Origin: Pseudomonas vranovensis DSM 16006
GTDB taxonomy: Bacteria > Pseudomonadota > Gammaproteobacteria > Pseudomonadales > Pseudomonadaceae
Assembly (NCBI RefSeq): GCF_000425805.1
Contig: NZ_AUED01000018.1
Location: forward strand, 62,001-126,000
Direction of reading: 5' to 3'
DNA length: 64,000 bases
Shown here: in pieces, positions 49,931 to 57,230 of the stretch
Layout: every line of letters starts with the position of its first letter
How positions within the stretch are numbered: position 1 is the stretch's first letter
Position numbers and translations under genes: made by a program
Notes under the pieces: model-generated
What the model saw: only the letters and a program-made list of their open reading frames with translations
The model's database searches: none
What the model was told of the DNA's origin: nothing

Positions 49931-51310
49931 TCAGGCCTTTTCTTTATGCTCAGGCAGGAACCAGTTCAACACCAGCGCACAAATCCCGCCGGTAGCCACC
50001 CCCGACTCCAGCACGTTGCGCAGTGCCGACGGCATATGTGCGAGGAACTCCGGCACTTGTGCCACACCCAGGCCCAGCGCCAGCGACACGGCGATAATCA
50101 GCAGCGCACGACGGTCCAGGTTGATGCTGGCGAGGATATTGATCCCCGACGCGGCCACCGCCCCGAACATTACCATTGCCGCGCCGCCCAGCACCGGCTC
50201 CGGCACCGCCTGGATCACCCCGGCAACACTCGGGAACAGGCCGAGAATCACCAGCATCGCCGCGATCCACACACCGATATGACGGCTGGCAATACCGGTC
50301 AGCTGAATCACGCCGTTGTTCTGGGCGAAGATCGAGCTGGGGAAGGTATTGAATACCCCGGCCAGTAGCGAGTTGGCACCGTTGACCAGCACCCCCCCCT
50401 TGATTCGCTGCATCCACAGCGGACCTTCCACCGGTTGGCGCGATACCTTGCTGGTGGCGGTCACGTCACCGATGGCTTCCAGCGAGGTCACCAGGTAAAT
50501 CACCAGCATCGGAATGAACAGCGCCCAGGAGAAGCCGAGGCCGAAATGCAGCGGCATTGGCACCTGGAACAGCTCGGCTTCATGCATGCCGGTGAAATCC
50601 AGGCGACCCAGATAGCCCGCCAGGGCATAGCCCACTGCCAGGGCAATGACAATGGCGCAGCTGCGCATCCACACCAGCGGGATACGGTTGAGCACCACGA
50701 TAATCGCCAGCACCACGCCCGACAGCAGCAGGTTCTCGCCGTTGGCGAAGGTACCGTTGCCCATGGCGGTAAAGCCGCCGCCCATGCTGATCAGGCCCAC
50801 CTTGATCAGCGTCAGGCCGATCATCAGCACTACGATACCGGTTACCAGGGGTGTGATCAGGCGCTTAACGAACGGCAAAATGCGCGAAATGCCCATCTCC
50901 ACGAAGGAGCCGGCAATCACCACACCAAAGATAGCCGCCATCACCGCCTCAACCGGCGTGCCTTGCTTGACCATCAATGCGCCACCGGCGATCAGCGGCC
51001 CGACAAAGTTGAAACTGGTGCCCTGAACAATCAACAACCCGGCACCGAACGGTCCGAAGCGACGGCACTGAACGAAGGTTGCAATCCCGGAAATCACCAG
51101 CGACATCGACACGATCAGGTTGGTATCGCGCGCCGAAACCCCCAGTGCCTGGCAGATCAACAGCCCCGGCGTCACGATCGGCACGATGATCGCCAGCAGA
51201 TGCTGCAGTGCAGCCAGCATCGCGATCAGCGGCCGCGGTCGATCCTCAAGGCCAAGAACCAGTTCATTGACCTGCGCAGGTGCGCCGAGCCCTTGCTCGA
51301 TTGAACTCAT
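49931..51310 (-). CDS. Nucleobase:cation symporter-2 family permease (xanthine/uracil type)
   Basis: 459 residues with about 14 membrane segments. The N-terminal AALQHLLAIIVPIVTPGLLI and the following VQGTSFNFVGPLIAGGALMV resemble XanQ/UapA xanthine and uric-acid transporters more than UraA. The later NGVIQLTGIASRHIGVWIAA is the NCS2 motif region that reads N-G-x-x-x-x-T. It would import a purine base with protons. No purine catabolic genes are close enough to decide the substrate. It is a single-gene unit with a terminator behind and BI-1 upstream. Confidence 0.88.
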   Translation of the reverse strand: MSSIEQGLGAPAQVNELVLGLEDRPRPLIAMLAALQHLLAIIVPIVTPGLLICQALGVSARDTNLIVSMSLVISGIATFVQCRRFGPFGAGLLIVQGTSFNFVGPLIAGGALMVKQGTPVEAVMAAIFGVVIAGSFVEMGISRILPFVKRLITPLVTGIVVLMIGLTLIKVGLISMGGGFTAMGNGTFANGENLLLSGVVLAIIVVLNRIPLVWMRSCAIVIALAVGYALAGYLGRLDFTGMHEAELFQVPMPLHFGLGFSWALFIPMLVIYLVTSLEAIGDVTATSKVSRQPVEGPLWMQRIKGGVLVNGANSLLAGVFNTFPSSIFAQNNGVIQLTGIASRHIGVWIAAMLVILGLFPSVAGVIQAVPEPVLGGAAMVMFGAVAASGINILASINLDRRALLIIAVSLALGLGVAQVPEFLAHMPSALRNVLESGVATGGICALVLNWFLPEHKEKA

Positions 51311-51370
51311 GGGAGTGCTGCCCCGGAAGAAAAAAGGAGCGCATTCTACGGCTTAATCCCCTCCACGCCC

Positions 51371-51396
51371 AGTAGGAGCGGGCCTGCCCCGTGATC
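51371..51396. repeat. REP-type palindrome (single unit)
   Basis: TAGGAGCGGGCCTGCCCCGTGAT lies between the permease start and the terminator of the Bax-inhibitor gene. It belongs to the main REP family of the window. Confidence 0.75.
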
Positions 51397-51415
51397 CAAA
51401 CCCATCACCCACAAA

Positions 51416-51437
51416 AAAGCCCGCCGAAGCGGGCTTT
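51416..51437 (-). terminator. Rho-independent terminator of the Bax inhibitor-1 family gene
   Basis: Perfect 9-bp stem AAAGCCCGC / GCGGGCTTT with a CGAA loop; the minus strand continues TTTTTTGTGG. It begins 20 bases after the stop. Confidence 0.92.
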
Positions 51438-51456
51438 CTCACGCATTCACAGCCAA

Positions 51457-52128
51457 TCAGTCATCACGACCCATCAGGCCGAACAGCTGCAGCAGGCTGA
51501 CGAACAGGTTGTAGATCGAAACATACAGGCTGACAGTTGCCATGATGTAGTTACGCTCGCCACCGTGAATGATCGCGCTGGTCTGGAACAGGATGCAGAC
51601 CGACGAGAACAACACGAAACCGGCGCTGATCGCTAGCTGCAGGCCGCTGATCTGGAAGAACAGACTGGCCAGCACCGCACCCATCAGCACGAAGAAACCG
51701 GCGGTGATGAAACCACCGAGGAAGCTCATGTCCTTGCGGGTGATCAGAACATAGGCCGACAGGCCACCGAATACCAGCGCGGTCATGGCAAAGGCCGAGC
51801 TGACCACTTCAGCGCCACCGGCCATACCCAGGTAACGGTTGAGGATAGGGCCGAGGATAAAGCCCATGAAGCCGGTGAGGGCAAAGGTAGACACTAGGCC
51901 CCAGGCCGAGTCACGCAGCTTGTTGGTGAGGAAAAACAGGCCATAGAAGCCGATCAGTACCACGAAAATGTTCGGGTAGCCAACGCGCATCTGCTGCGCG
52001 ATGAAGGCCATGACGCCACTGAAGGCGAGGGTGATAGCCAGCAGCCCGTATGTATTGCGCAGGACCTTGCTGACCTCCTGCTGCTCGACCTGCTGGCCGT
52101 GATTGACGGCATAATCCTGTTCGCGCAT
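51457..52128 (-). CDS. Bax inhibitor-1/YccA family membrane protein
   Basis: 223 residues with seven membrane helices after a polar N-terminus (MREQDYAVNHGQQVEQQEVS). The family core GLVSTFALTGFMGFILGPIL and ISAGFVLFSSVCILFQTSAI are clear, and the last helix is followed by LFGLMGRDD. Bacterial members include YccA, which is a substrate and modulator of FtsH, and YetJ, a pH-gated calcium channel; the function here is not known. A start at the ATG at 52128 has AGGAGTG upstream. It is divergent from the tRNA-Ser gene. Confidence 0.9.
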   Translation of the reverse strand: MREQDYAVNHGQQVEQQEVSKVLRNTYGLLAITLAFSGVMAFIAQQMRVGYPNIFVVLIGFYGLFFLTNKLRDSAWGLVSTFALTGFMGFILGPILNRYLGMAGGAEVVSSAFAMTALVFGGLSAYVLITRKDMSFLGGFITAGFFVLMGAVLASLFFQISGLQLAISAGFVLFSSVCILFQTSAIIHGGERNYIMATVSLYVSIYNLFVSLLQLFGLMGRDD

Positions 52129-52205
52129 GGCGACACTCCTGTGGGTTTGAAACGTTCAGATGCAAAGATCATAACAGAGCCTTGCAAAACAGCCCCATCG
52201 AGAGT

Positions 52206-52233
52206 TTGACAGCTTGTTTCATTTCGGTATTAT
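52206..52233 (+). promoter_or_regulatory. Promoter of tRNA-Ser
   Basis: TTGACA (52206-52211) and TATTAT (52228-52233) with a 16-base spacer, followed by a GC-rich discriminator GGCGCCCGC, the type expected at stringently controlled stable-RNA promoters. The mature tRNA begins 16 bases after the -10. Confidence 0.8.
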
Positions 52234-52249
52234 GGCGCCCGCAATACGA

Positions 52250-52337
52250 GGAAGCGTGGCCGAGTGGTTTAAGGCAACGGTCTTGAAAACCGTCGATGGG
52301 CAACTATCCTAGAGTTCGAATCTCTACGCTTCCGCCA
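52250..52337 (+). tRNA. tRNA-Ser (anticodon TGA)
   Basis: The acceptor arms GGAAGCG and CGCTTCC pair, and GCCA with encoded CCA follows. The D-arm region is TGGCCGAGTGGTTTAAGGCA. The anticodon stem-loop ACGGT-CTTGAAA-ACCGT carries TGA, reading UCA and related serine codons. The long variable arm (CGATGGGCAACTATCC) and T-loop GTTCGAATC are typical of serine tRNAs. Its 3' end is the likely integration site of the element that follows. Confidence 0.95.
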
Positions 52338-52342
52338 CTTCT

Positions 52343-52366
52343 AAAGCCCTGATTAGTCAGGGCTTT
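52343..52366 (+). terminator. Rho-independent terminator of tRNA-Ser
   Basis: Perfect 10-bp stem AAAGCCCTGA / TCAGGGCTTT with a TTAG loop and a following T-run (TTTTTGCG). It begins six bases after the tRNA 3' end. Confidence 0.92.
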
Positions 52367-52425
52367 TTGCGTTTCTGAGGCATAGAAAAACTACCCGTGG
52401 GAACACCCTTGGGAGTGGTTTATTT

Positions 52426-52439
52426 CGGAAGCGCTTCCG
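52426..52439. repeat. 14-bp perfect palindrome beside the integrase gene
   Basis: CGGAAGCGCTTCCG lies ten bases past the integrase stop and 88 bases from the tRNA end. Half of it (CGCTTCCG) is identical to the 3' acceptor end of the tRNA-Ser gene. It may be part of the attachment region, but this is not shown. Confidence 0.4.
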
Positions 52440-52448
52440 ATACCTTCG

Positions 52449-53509
52449 CTATTTGGTGGGTTTCGCCAGCGCTCCAACTCGGCGGTAAACCCGCTCCGTT
52501 ATGTCGCCCTTGGTATGACCCAGCAGCAGGCTGGCGTGATCGACATCCGTGATTTCCGAGGCTGCTTTCGGGCGGATGTCGCGGAATTGGAATTGGCTGA
52601 TGCGCCCTGCCAAGACCTGGTCGCCGGCGGAAACAGCCTCCTTCACCGCATCCTCCCGTACATCGTCCCAACGATGGCGAAGCATGGCCGTTGTGACCCG
52701 CTTGCCGGTGTCGGTCAGCAGCAGGTAAGGCGACCCGTGCGGCGCGTTGCGCTCAAGAATCTTCCTGATCACCACCCCCAAGCCACTTTCCACCCCTCTA
52801 CCTCAAGCAGAATCCTCAGCTTCTTGTGCGTCTTCTTCTGCTTAACACCGAGGGCCTTGTCCTCGATGTCGTCCTTTCTCATCACCAGCACGTCTGCCGG
52901 CCGCTGGCCCGTCAAATACGCCACATCCATGGCGTCCTTCAATTCACCCACTGCTTTCGCGTAAACCGCATTCCAGATCGTATCGTTCGCATAGAAGTCC
53001 CGAGGCACCTCCTTGTTCTTGCGCACGCCCTGGCAGGGGTTCTCTTTAGTCGTCAGACCCCATTCCCGCGCCATGTTGTAGACGTGGGACAGGAGCGCTA
53101 TCTCCCTATTCGCACGTACTGGAGCCGAACGAGCGTCCCGGTACTGAGCGACAAGCGATGGCGTGATGGCCTCTATGGGGGCCTTGTCGAAGACTGGGCG
53201 CAGATGACGGAGCTCCGCCAAGTTGTCCTTTTGCGTGCGGGCACCTTTCTTGGGGATTATGTCTCGCTCGTAGCGATCAAAGATCGCCTTCATCAGGAGC
53301 AAATCACGCGGCTTTTCCCTGGCCTCCAGCTCAGCCCATTTCATTCTGGCCAGGTTGAGGTCCGCGCCCAGAGGGATTTCTTTACCGTCCTTGTCGCGGT
53401 AGTAGTAGCTGATCCATGCCTTGTTCGGGTTCTTCTTGCTTTTGCTGGTGCGCTTGCGCCGGTACACGCCCGGCGGCAGATCCCTGTTTTCTTTGCTCCG
53501 AGGGCGCAT
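52449..53509 (-). pseudogene. Tyrosine integrase (lambda-Int type), broken by a frameshift
   Basis: The gene reads in two overlapping frames. The first part (52769-53509, 246 codons) has a lambda-Int-like arm-binding domain (ENRDLPPGVYRRKR, then YYYRDKDGKEIPLG), a SAM-like core-binding domain (about 95-180) and the first catalytic arginine in YLTGQRPADVLVM. It then runs into EGWKVAWGW and stops. The second part (52449-52793) continues with ESGLGVVIRKI and contains the second arginine box FQFRDIRPKAAS and LLGHTKGDITERVYRR, with the catalytic tyrosine. Adding one G to the GAGGGGTGG run at about 52793-52800 restores a single frame of about 353 codons. The gene ends facing the tRNA-Ser gene, as for elements that use the tRNA 3' end. 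A sequencing error in the G-run cannot be excluded. Confidence 0.85.
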
Positions 53510-53510
53510 A

Positions 53511-53756
53511 TCACCTCACCTTCGAAAAATCCGGCGTCCACGCCGGTACGGGTGGCGGGGGTAGCGGTGCCAGGGGCACCACCTCAATGGTGACGCCCAG
53601 TTTCATGCGGGCGTACTGGCGTCCTACCAGGGGGCGGCCGCCGCGGCTTTCAACGAAGTGCCAGCCACGATCGTTGAGCCAGCGGCGCTGCCAGCCCCTG
53701 GCCTTGTAACCGGTCAGGTCGGCCAGTTCTTCGTCCGAAAGGATCTCCGTTTCCAT
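53511..53756 (-). CDS. DUF4224 domain protein, probable excisionase-like factor
   Basis: 81 residues from the ATG at 53756 (METEILSDEELADLTGYKAR). The domain SDEELADLTGYKARGWQRRW followed by LNDRGWHFVESRGGRP matches DUF4224, a small winged-helix-like family found directly upstream of phage integrases in Pseudomonas and related genera. The tail (about 55-81) is proline-rich. It ends one base before the integrase start, so the two are one transcription unit. A directionality-factor role is inferred from position only. Confidence 0.75.
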   Translation of the reverse strand: METEILSDEELADLTGYKARGWQRRWLNDRGWHFVESRGGRPLVGRQYARMKLGVTIEVVPLAPLPPPPVPAWTPDFSKVR

Positions 53757-53851
53757 GGGGTGGTCTCCACGCCGCGCGTGGCGGCAGAGGTGGGGAGGAG
53801 TTAGGCGGCTTGTTTTGTCAGGGCGGCCAGCCGTTCGCTTATGCCCGGTCA

Positions 53852-53872
53852 TGAACGGTGAACGGTGAACGG
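53852..53872. repeat. Three tandem TGAACGG heptamers
   Basis: TGAACGG occurs three times without gaps, about 95 bases upstream of the DUF4224 start; an inverted partial copy (CCGTTCG) lies at 53831-53837. Such short iterated sites are typical of repressor or excisionase binding. Alternatively it is a simple slippage repeat. Confidence 0.6.
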
Positions 53873-53905
53873 CGCGGCCAGTGGTAGATGGTCTGCATCA
53901 GGCAC

Positions 53906-53935
53906 GAAAAACCCGGCCCCGTCCTTGGTTGGGGG
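53906..53935 (-). terminator. Possible terminator after the GNAT-Rnk gene
   Basis: On the minus strand CCCCCAACCAAGGACGGGG is followed by CCGGGTTTTTCG. The stem is short (4 bp, then a bulge and 2 more), so this is a weak call. Confidence 0.35.
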
Positions 53936-53976
53936 ATCTTCGCGCCTGATGGACGAACACTGAGTTAAAGGCGCAA

Positions 53977-54939
53977 TTACAGGTGGAAATCGCCCGCGGC
54001 CTCCGGCTGGTAAAGCACTTTCCTGATCCCAATCCGGCGTGTCCGGTCGGAAATTCGCCAATCGATGGCGTCCCCCTCCTGATATCCCAGGATAGCGGCG
54101 CCGATGTCGGAACATACGGAATACTTCCCGGCACTGTTGTCCGCGTCTTCAGGGTAGACCAGGGCCACTTCGATCTCTTCGTCGTCCAGCTGCAGCAATG
54201 CCCTGGAGTTCATCGTGACGACATTGCGCGCCACCTGTTGCGGCTTGACGACAATGGCTCGCTCAAGCTCATGTTCGAGTTCAACAACGGCCTGGCCTTG
54301 CTCGAGCGCGATCAGGCTCTCGAGCCTGGCCTTGTCGATTTCAGTGATGTAAATCTCAGTGGAGTCGCCAATGGCACCTTCGCGCAAGAAATGGAGATAG
54401 CGCCCCGCCGTCATGGAAAATGACTTCAATGTCGGGGTTTCGCTCTCAAGCAGAAAGCCGCTGCGCAGAAAGGCTTTCAGCGAGCGCGCGTTGTCCGGGT
54501 GAATCTTGGCGATGAGCTTCTCGGCCCGCATGTCGAGGAAAGCCAGTTTCATGCCTTCGCGGATCGTGCGGGCGCCAAGGTTTCGGCCCCATTTGTCGCT
54601 GTCTCCGATGACCAGGACTATCTCGCAATTGGAGCCGGTCTTGATGAGGCGGACAAAGCCCACCGGGGCGTCATGCCGGTCATAGGCCATGAAGAATCGG
54701 CCGCCCCGGTTGAATAGATGAGTCAGGATCGGCAATTGAGTCCGATCGATGACTTGCTCGATGGAGCGGGAGACATGACGCGAATCGCTCAGATAGCAGG
54801 TGACGCGCTCATCTTCCAACCAATCCATCAGCGTCAGTGCGTGTGCCCGAGTAATCTCAGGGCACAGCGAAATGAAAGGCTTGTTCATCTTCACCACAGT
54901 CATTTGTAAAGGATGAAAGCCCTTCATGGCTATGGCCAT
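53977..54939 (-). CDS. GNAT acetyltransferase fused to Rnk-type nucleoside diphosphate kinase regulator
   Basis: Up to 320 residues; the start is uncertain, with ATGs at 54939, 54927, 54903 and 54888 (the last gives MNKPFISLCPEITRAHALTL). The N-terminal half (to about residue 195) is a GNAT fold: RFFMAYDRHDAPVGFVRLIK, DSDKWGRNLGARTIREGMKL (acetyl-CoA loop) and HPDNARSLKAFLRSGFLLES. The C-terminal half (about 195-320) is a Rnk/GreA-C domain: EIYITEIDKARLESLIALEQ, then QQVARNVVTMNSRALLQLDD and CSDIGAAILGYQEGDAIDWR. Rnk binds RNA polymerase near the secondary channel. The fusion implies acetylation coupled to a transcription-related protein, but the substrate is unknown. It lies between the integrase module and a divergent exported protein. 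Confidence 0.85.
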   Translation of the reverse strand: MAIAMKGFHPLQMTVVKMNKPFISLCPEITRAHALTLMDWLEDERVTCYLSDSRHVSRSIEQVIDRTQLPILTHLFNRGGRFFMAYDRHDAPVGFVRLIKTGSNCEIVLVIGDSDKWGRNLGARTIREGMKLAFLDMRAEKLIAKIHPDNARSLKAFLRSGFLLESETPTLKSFSMTAGRYLHFLREGAIGDSTEIYITEIDKARLESLIALEQGQAVVELEHELERAIVVKPQQVARNVVTMNSRALLQLDDEEIEVALVYPEDADNSAGKYSVCSDIGAAILGYQEGDAIDWRISDRTRRIGIRKVLYQPEAAGDFHL

Positions 54940-55175
54940 GACGGTTCTTTCGGCAACCGGCCATAGTAAGACAAAACGTGAGTGATGCCGAACAGGTTGC
55001 GTACCTTTCCTCCAGGTAGCATTGCTAATGGGCTGTGCGCAAAAGCTGACGTTGCAAGCACGTATTGATCAGTTCGCCACTGGGGGAAAATGTATCGCTC
55101 TGCGTTGATGGCATCTGGCCATCCGGCGGGGTATTCTCCTTCCTTAACGTTCATCGCAACAATTAAGGACATTGC
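54940..55175. promoter_or_regulatory. Divergent promoter region between the GNAT-Rnk gene and the exported-protein gene
   Basis: 236 bases without a convincing gene. A minus-strand open frame crosses it but has no ribosome-binding site or family resemblance. AAGGA seven bases before 55176 supports the plus-strand start. Confidence 0.45.
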
Positions 55176-56147
55176 ATGCGCAAGCTGTTTCAAGTCTGGC
55201 TCGGTCTCACCCTCATATCGATGGTCTTTTATCTCCCATTCTACGTGTTCTCCAACAATGCTCTGGATGCCGTTGAAGAAGTCACGCCCGATGATCTCAT
55301 TCCTCTCACGGGCACTCGTCTGGAGGACCCGGAGCGTAAGCACAACCTGTTGGTCGCCACGGGAATAGACACGTCCATGACGCTTGAGGATGCCTTGGAG
55401 GACAACAAAAGTTTGTCCAACGTGAGTATCCAGTACGCGAAAGGTGCCGAGGTTCAGCAGGCGGAGATGGCCAGCGGGTTCAAAATCGTCGAGGCCACGG
55501 CGGACATCGGCAATGACCGGCAGATGCAGATCATGTTCACGGTCATGCCGAAGCGGTTTCTGAAGAGTAATGCGATGGTGAACGGGTTTCTGGGCATCAA
55601 GATCACTGACGGCAAACATTCCTTCGACATGATCGATGGCGTTGATGACGAACTGTACCTTTGGGCGCTGTTCGATAAATCCGGTAAGCATGCGCCTGAG
55701 TCGATCAAGCGCATGAGCCGTCAGTTTGATGTTCTCGTCGGTCGGACCCTCGAGCATGAACAGGCGCGAGCGCGTGACCTAAACCCACCAGCAGTTATGT
55801 CACAGCCGGCTCAATCGCAGTCTGCGGTCGAGTACTTCGAGGACCCCCTGAGCAACACTGGAGCGGGATCACCAGCCACGACTCAAGCGTCGCCCGCGGC
55901 AGAGGCTGGCAGCCGCACCCGAGCAGGCAACCCAGGCACTGGCAAGATCATTATTTTCCAGTTTGAAGGGCAGCCAGCGTACTGTGCCGACGAGGGGGAA
56001 GACGGTGTCAATTGCCGCGGAGACAGTTCGGCGTTTATCGGGTCGGGAAGCTATCAGGATTTCATGGATCCGGGCAGCGCAATCTGCATTGCCGGCGAAC
56101 CGGATTGCAAGCTGCCGGATTACTTCCCGGCAGATGTTCGCGGGTAG
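55176..56147 (+). CDS. Unrecognised exported or membrane-anchored protein with a cysteine-containing tail
   Basis: 323 residues; the ATG at 55176 has AAGGA seven bases upstream. I do not recognise the family. A short basic N-terminus and a single hydrophobic stretch (about residues 6-27, VWLGLTLISMVFYLPFYVFS) form a signal peptide or anchor. Residues 35-205 look like a folded domain, with GFKIVEATADIGNDRQMQIM and FLGIKITDGKHSFDMIDGVD. A linker rich in Ala, Ser, Gln, Pro and Thr (about 205-255) separates it from a C-terminal piece with four cysteines (CADEGEDGVNCRGDS and CIAGEPDCKLP) that could form two disulfides in the periplasm. It is divergent from the GNAT-Rnk gene and ends in a clear terminator, so it is expressed alone. 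Confidence 0.75.
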   Translation: MRKLFQVWLGLTLISMVFYLPFYVFSNNALDAVEEVTPDDLIPLTGTRLEDPERKHNLLVATGIDTSMTLEDALEDNKSLSNVSIQYAKGAEVQQAEMASGFKIVEATADIGNDRQMQIMFTVMPKRFLKSNAMVNGFLGIKITDGKHSFDMIDGVDDELYLWALFDKSGKHAPESIKRMSRQFDVLVGRTLEHEQARARDLNPPAVMSQPAQSQSAVEYFEDPLSNTGAGSPATTQASPAAEAGSRTRAGNPGTGKIIIFQFEGQPAYCADEGEDGVNCRGDSSAFIGSGSYQDFMDPGSAICIAGEPDCKLPDYFPADVRG

Positions 56148-56253
56148 TGATCCCGGGGCGGTTATTGCTGCCTTCGAGCCATGTGATGGGGTGATTGGAA
56201 GTCAGTGGCTGAGCGCGCGAGTCGCCACCGAGAGGGTTCCACATGGGCAAAAC

Positions 56254-56283
56254 AAGACCCCGGCCTGAGCCGGGGTCTTTGCT
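56254..56283 (+). terminator. Rho-independent terminator of the exported-protein gene
   Basis: Perfect 11-bp stem AAGACCCCGGC / GCCGGGGTCTT with a CTGA loop, followed by a short T-run (TTTGCTGTT). It lies about 105 bases after the stop. Confidence 0.85.
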
Positions 56284-56342
56284 GTTGAGCGGTCATCAGG
56301 TTCGAGGCGCTGATTTGCCGAGCCGCAGGCGCATAATCATGA

Positions 56343-56927
56343 TCATGCAACTGTCCATGACTTCAGAATATTTTCTTTAAGCTGCAGATAAACAAGTGAA
56401 GTACTCCCAGCCCAGATGGGGCCGCGGAAGTCTTGGTGAAGAAATGAGGATTTAGCAAATTGGGTCAGCCATTTTGGATTCAACTTCCCCTTGTGCGACC
56501 TGGGTAGATCACCTGCATTGACCATCCTGTTCGGATTGCCTGTGACTTTTGGATAAAATCCCATTTTTATATAGAAGCCTTCACTCCCGGGAAGAGGCGA
56601 AAGCAACGTAGTCTGTACATTTTGCTCATGGCCGAATTTCATGGCTGCATAAACTAAAAGCTGGCCTAGCCCAACATGGGGATTTGGCTTCTTTATAGTC
56701 GGATTATTTTCATTGCCCTCGACGTAAATGGCGGAGATCATCAGGTAATCACGACCCTCCGGCTCCCTGTAAATAGAGCAGCGACCATACGCCAATTCCT
56801 CGTGCCTGGGCGTAATCAGTGAAAGGTTCACTGCGTGTTGTTCATCTTCAGAGGGAAGTGTTATGTCCTCGTCCACTATCAGTGTCAAGGGATTATCGCG
56901 CTGTGGGTTTATTTCAATGAAACGCAT
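56343..56927 (-). CDS. GNAT-like protein, AT-richer than its neighbours
   Basis: 194 residues from the ATG at 56927 (MRFIEINPQRDNPLTLIVDE). The middle reads as a GNAT core: YLMISAIYVEGNENNP, then HVGLGQLLVYAAMKFGHEQN (a V-G-L-G-Q acetyl-CoA loop) and PGSEGFYIKMGFYPKVTGNP (the closing strand with FYIKMGF). The C-terminal 60 residues (HKGKLNPKWLTQFAKSSFLH onward) match nothing I know. Base composition is visibly lower in GC than the core genome, with AAA, ATT and TTT codons common, which points to horizontal transfer. Function and substrate are unknown. It is convergent with the exported-protein gene. Confidence 0.7.
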   Translation of the reverse strand: MRFIEINPQRDNPLTLIVDEDITLPSEDEQHAVNLSLITPRHEELAYGRCSIYREPEGRDYLMISAIYVEGNENNPTIKKPNPHVGLGQLLVYAAMKFGHEQNVQTTLLSPLPGSEGFYIKMGFYPKVTGNPNRMVNAGDLPRSHKGKLNPKWLTQFAKSSFLHQDFRGPIWAGSTSLVYLQLKENILKSWTVA

Positions 56928-57230
56928 GGCAGCACCATTATGATCGGATGTATGGGGTCAGGAAATTCACGCCAGACGTCCGTTGTCAGCAGTGTGAGCC
57001 GATAGTTGAAATCTTGATATTTAGAGGGCTTGGCATTCGTGTAAAGAATACGGCTGCAGCTACCTAACACGTCGGCAACGTACCCACTTTGGGTGAGGGT
57101 TACAAATAAGCAATTAATACATCTCTTTGCAAATCAGAAGCCTATAAGCGTCGGCGTAATACTGGCGTTGCGCCATTCCGTAACGTAGCAAGGTGAAACT
57201 GCCCGCCAATCGGCGGGCAGCGGGCAGGCC
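56928..57230. other. Intergenic region between the GNAT-like gene and glcA
   Basis: 303 bases without a gene. It is AT-rich at 57090-57150 and should hold the GNAT-like promoter (upstream of 56927). The right end has the glcA terminator. It probably contains the far boundary of the tRNA-Ser element, but no copy of the tRNA 3' end is seen. Confidence 0.5.
57199..57220 (-). terminator. Probable terminator of the glc operon
   Basis: Perfect 9-bp stem CTGCCCGCC / GGCGGGCAG with an AATC loop; only three T's follow on the minus strand (TTTCACC). It begins 10 bases after the glcA stop. Confidence 0.6.

Noticed and set aside
53849-54115. Small minus-strand frame overlapping the end of the GNAT-Rnk gene
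   Set aside because: It is a shifted-frame shadow of the Rnk domain, rich in Arg, Pro and Gly, with no ribosome-binding site.
54930-55757. Minus-strand open frame of 275 codons upstream of the GNAT-Rnk gene
   Set aside because: Most of it is antisense to the exported-protein gene at 55176, which has a good ribosome-binding site, a signal peptide and a terminator. The remaining part lacks a ribosome-binding site at a sensible start and resembles no protein family.
53757-57230. Search for a direct repeat of the tRNA-Ser 3' end that would mark the far end of the element
   Set aside because: Only short coincidental matches (for example CGCCATTCCG near 57169) were seen by eye, none long enough to call an attachment site.
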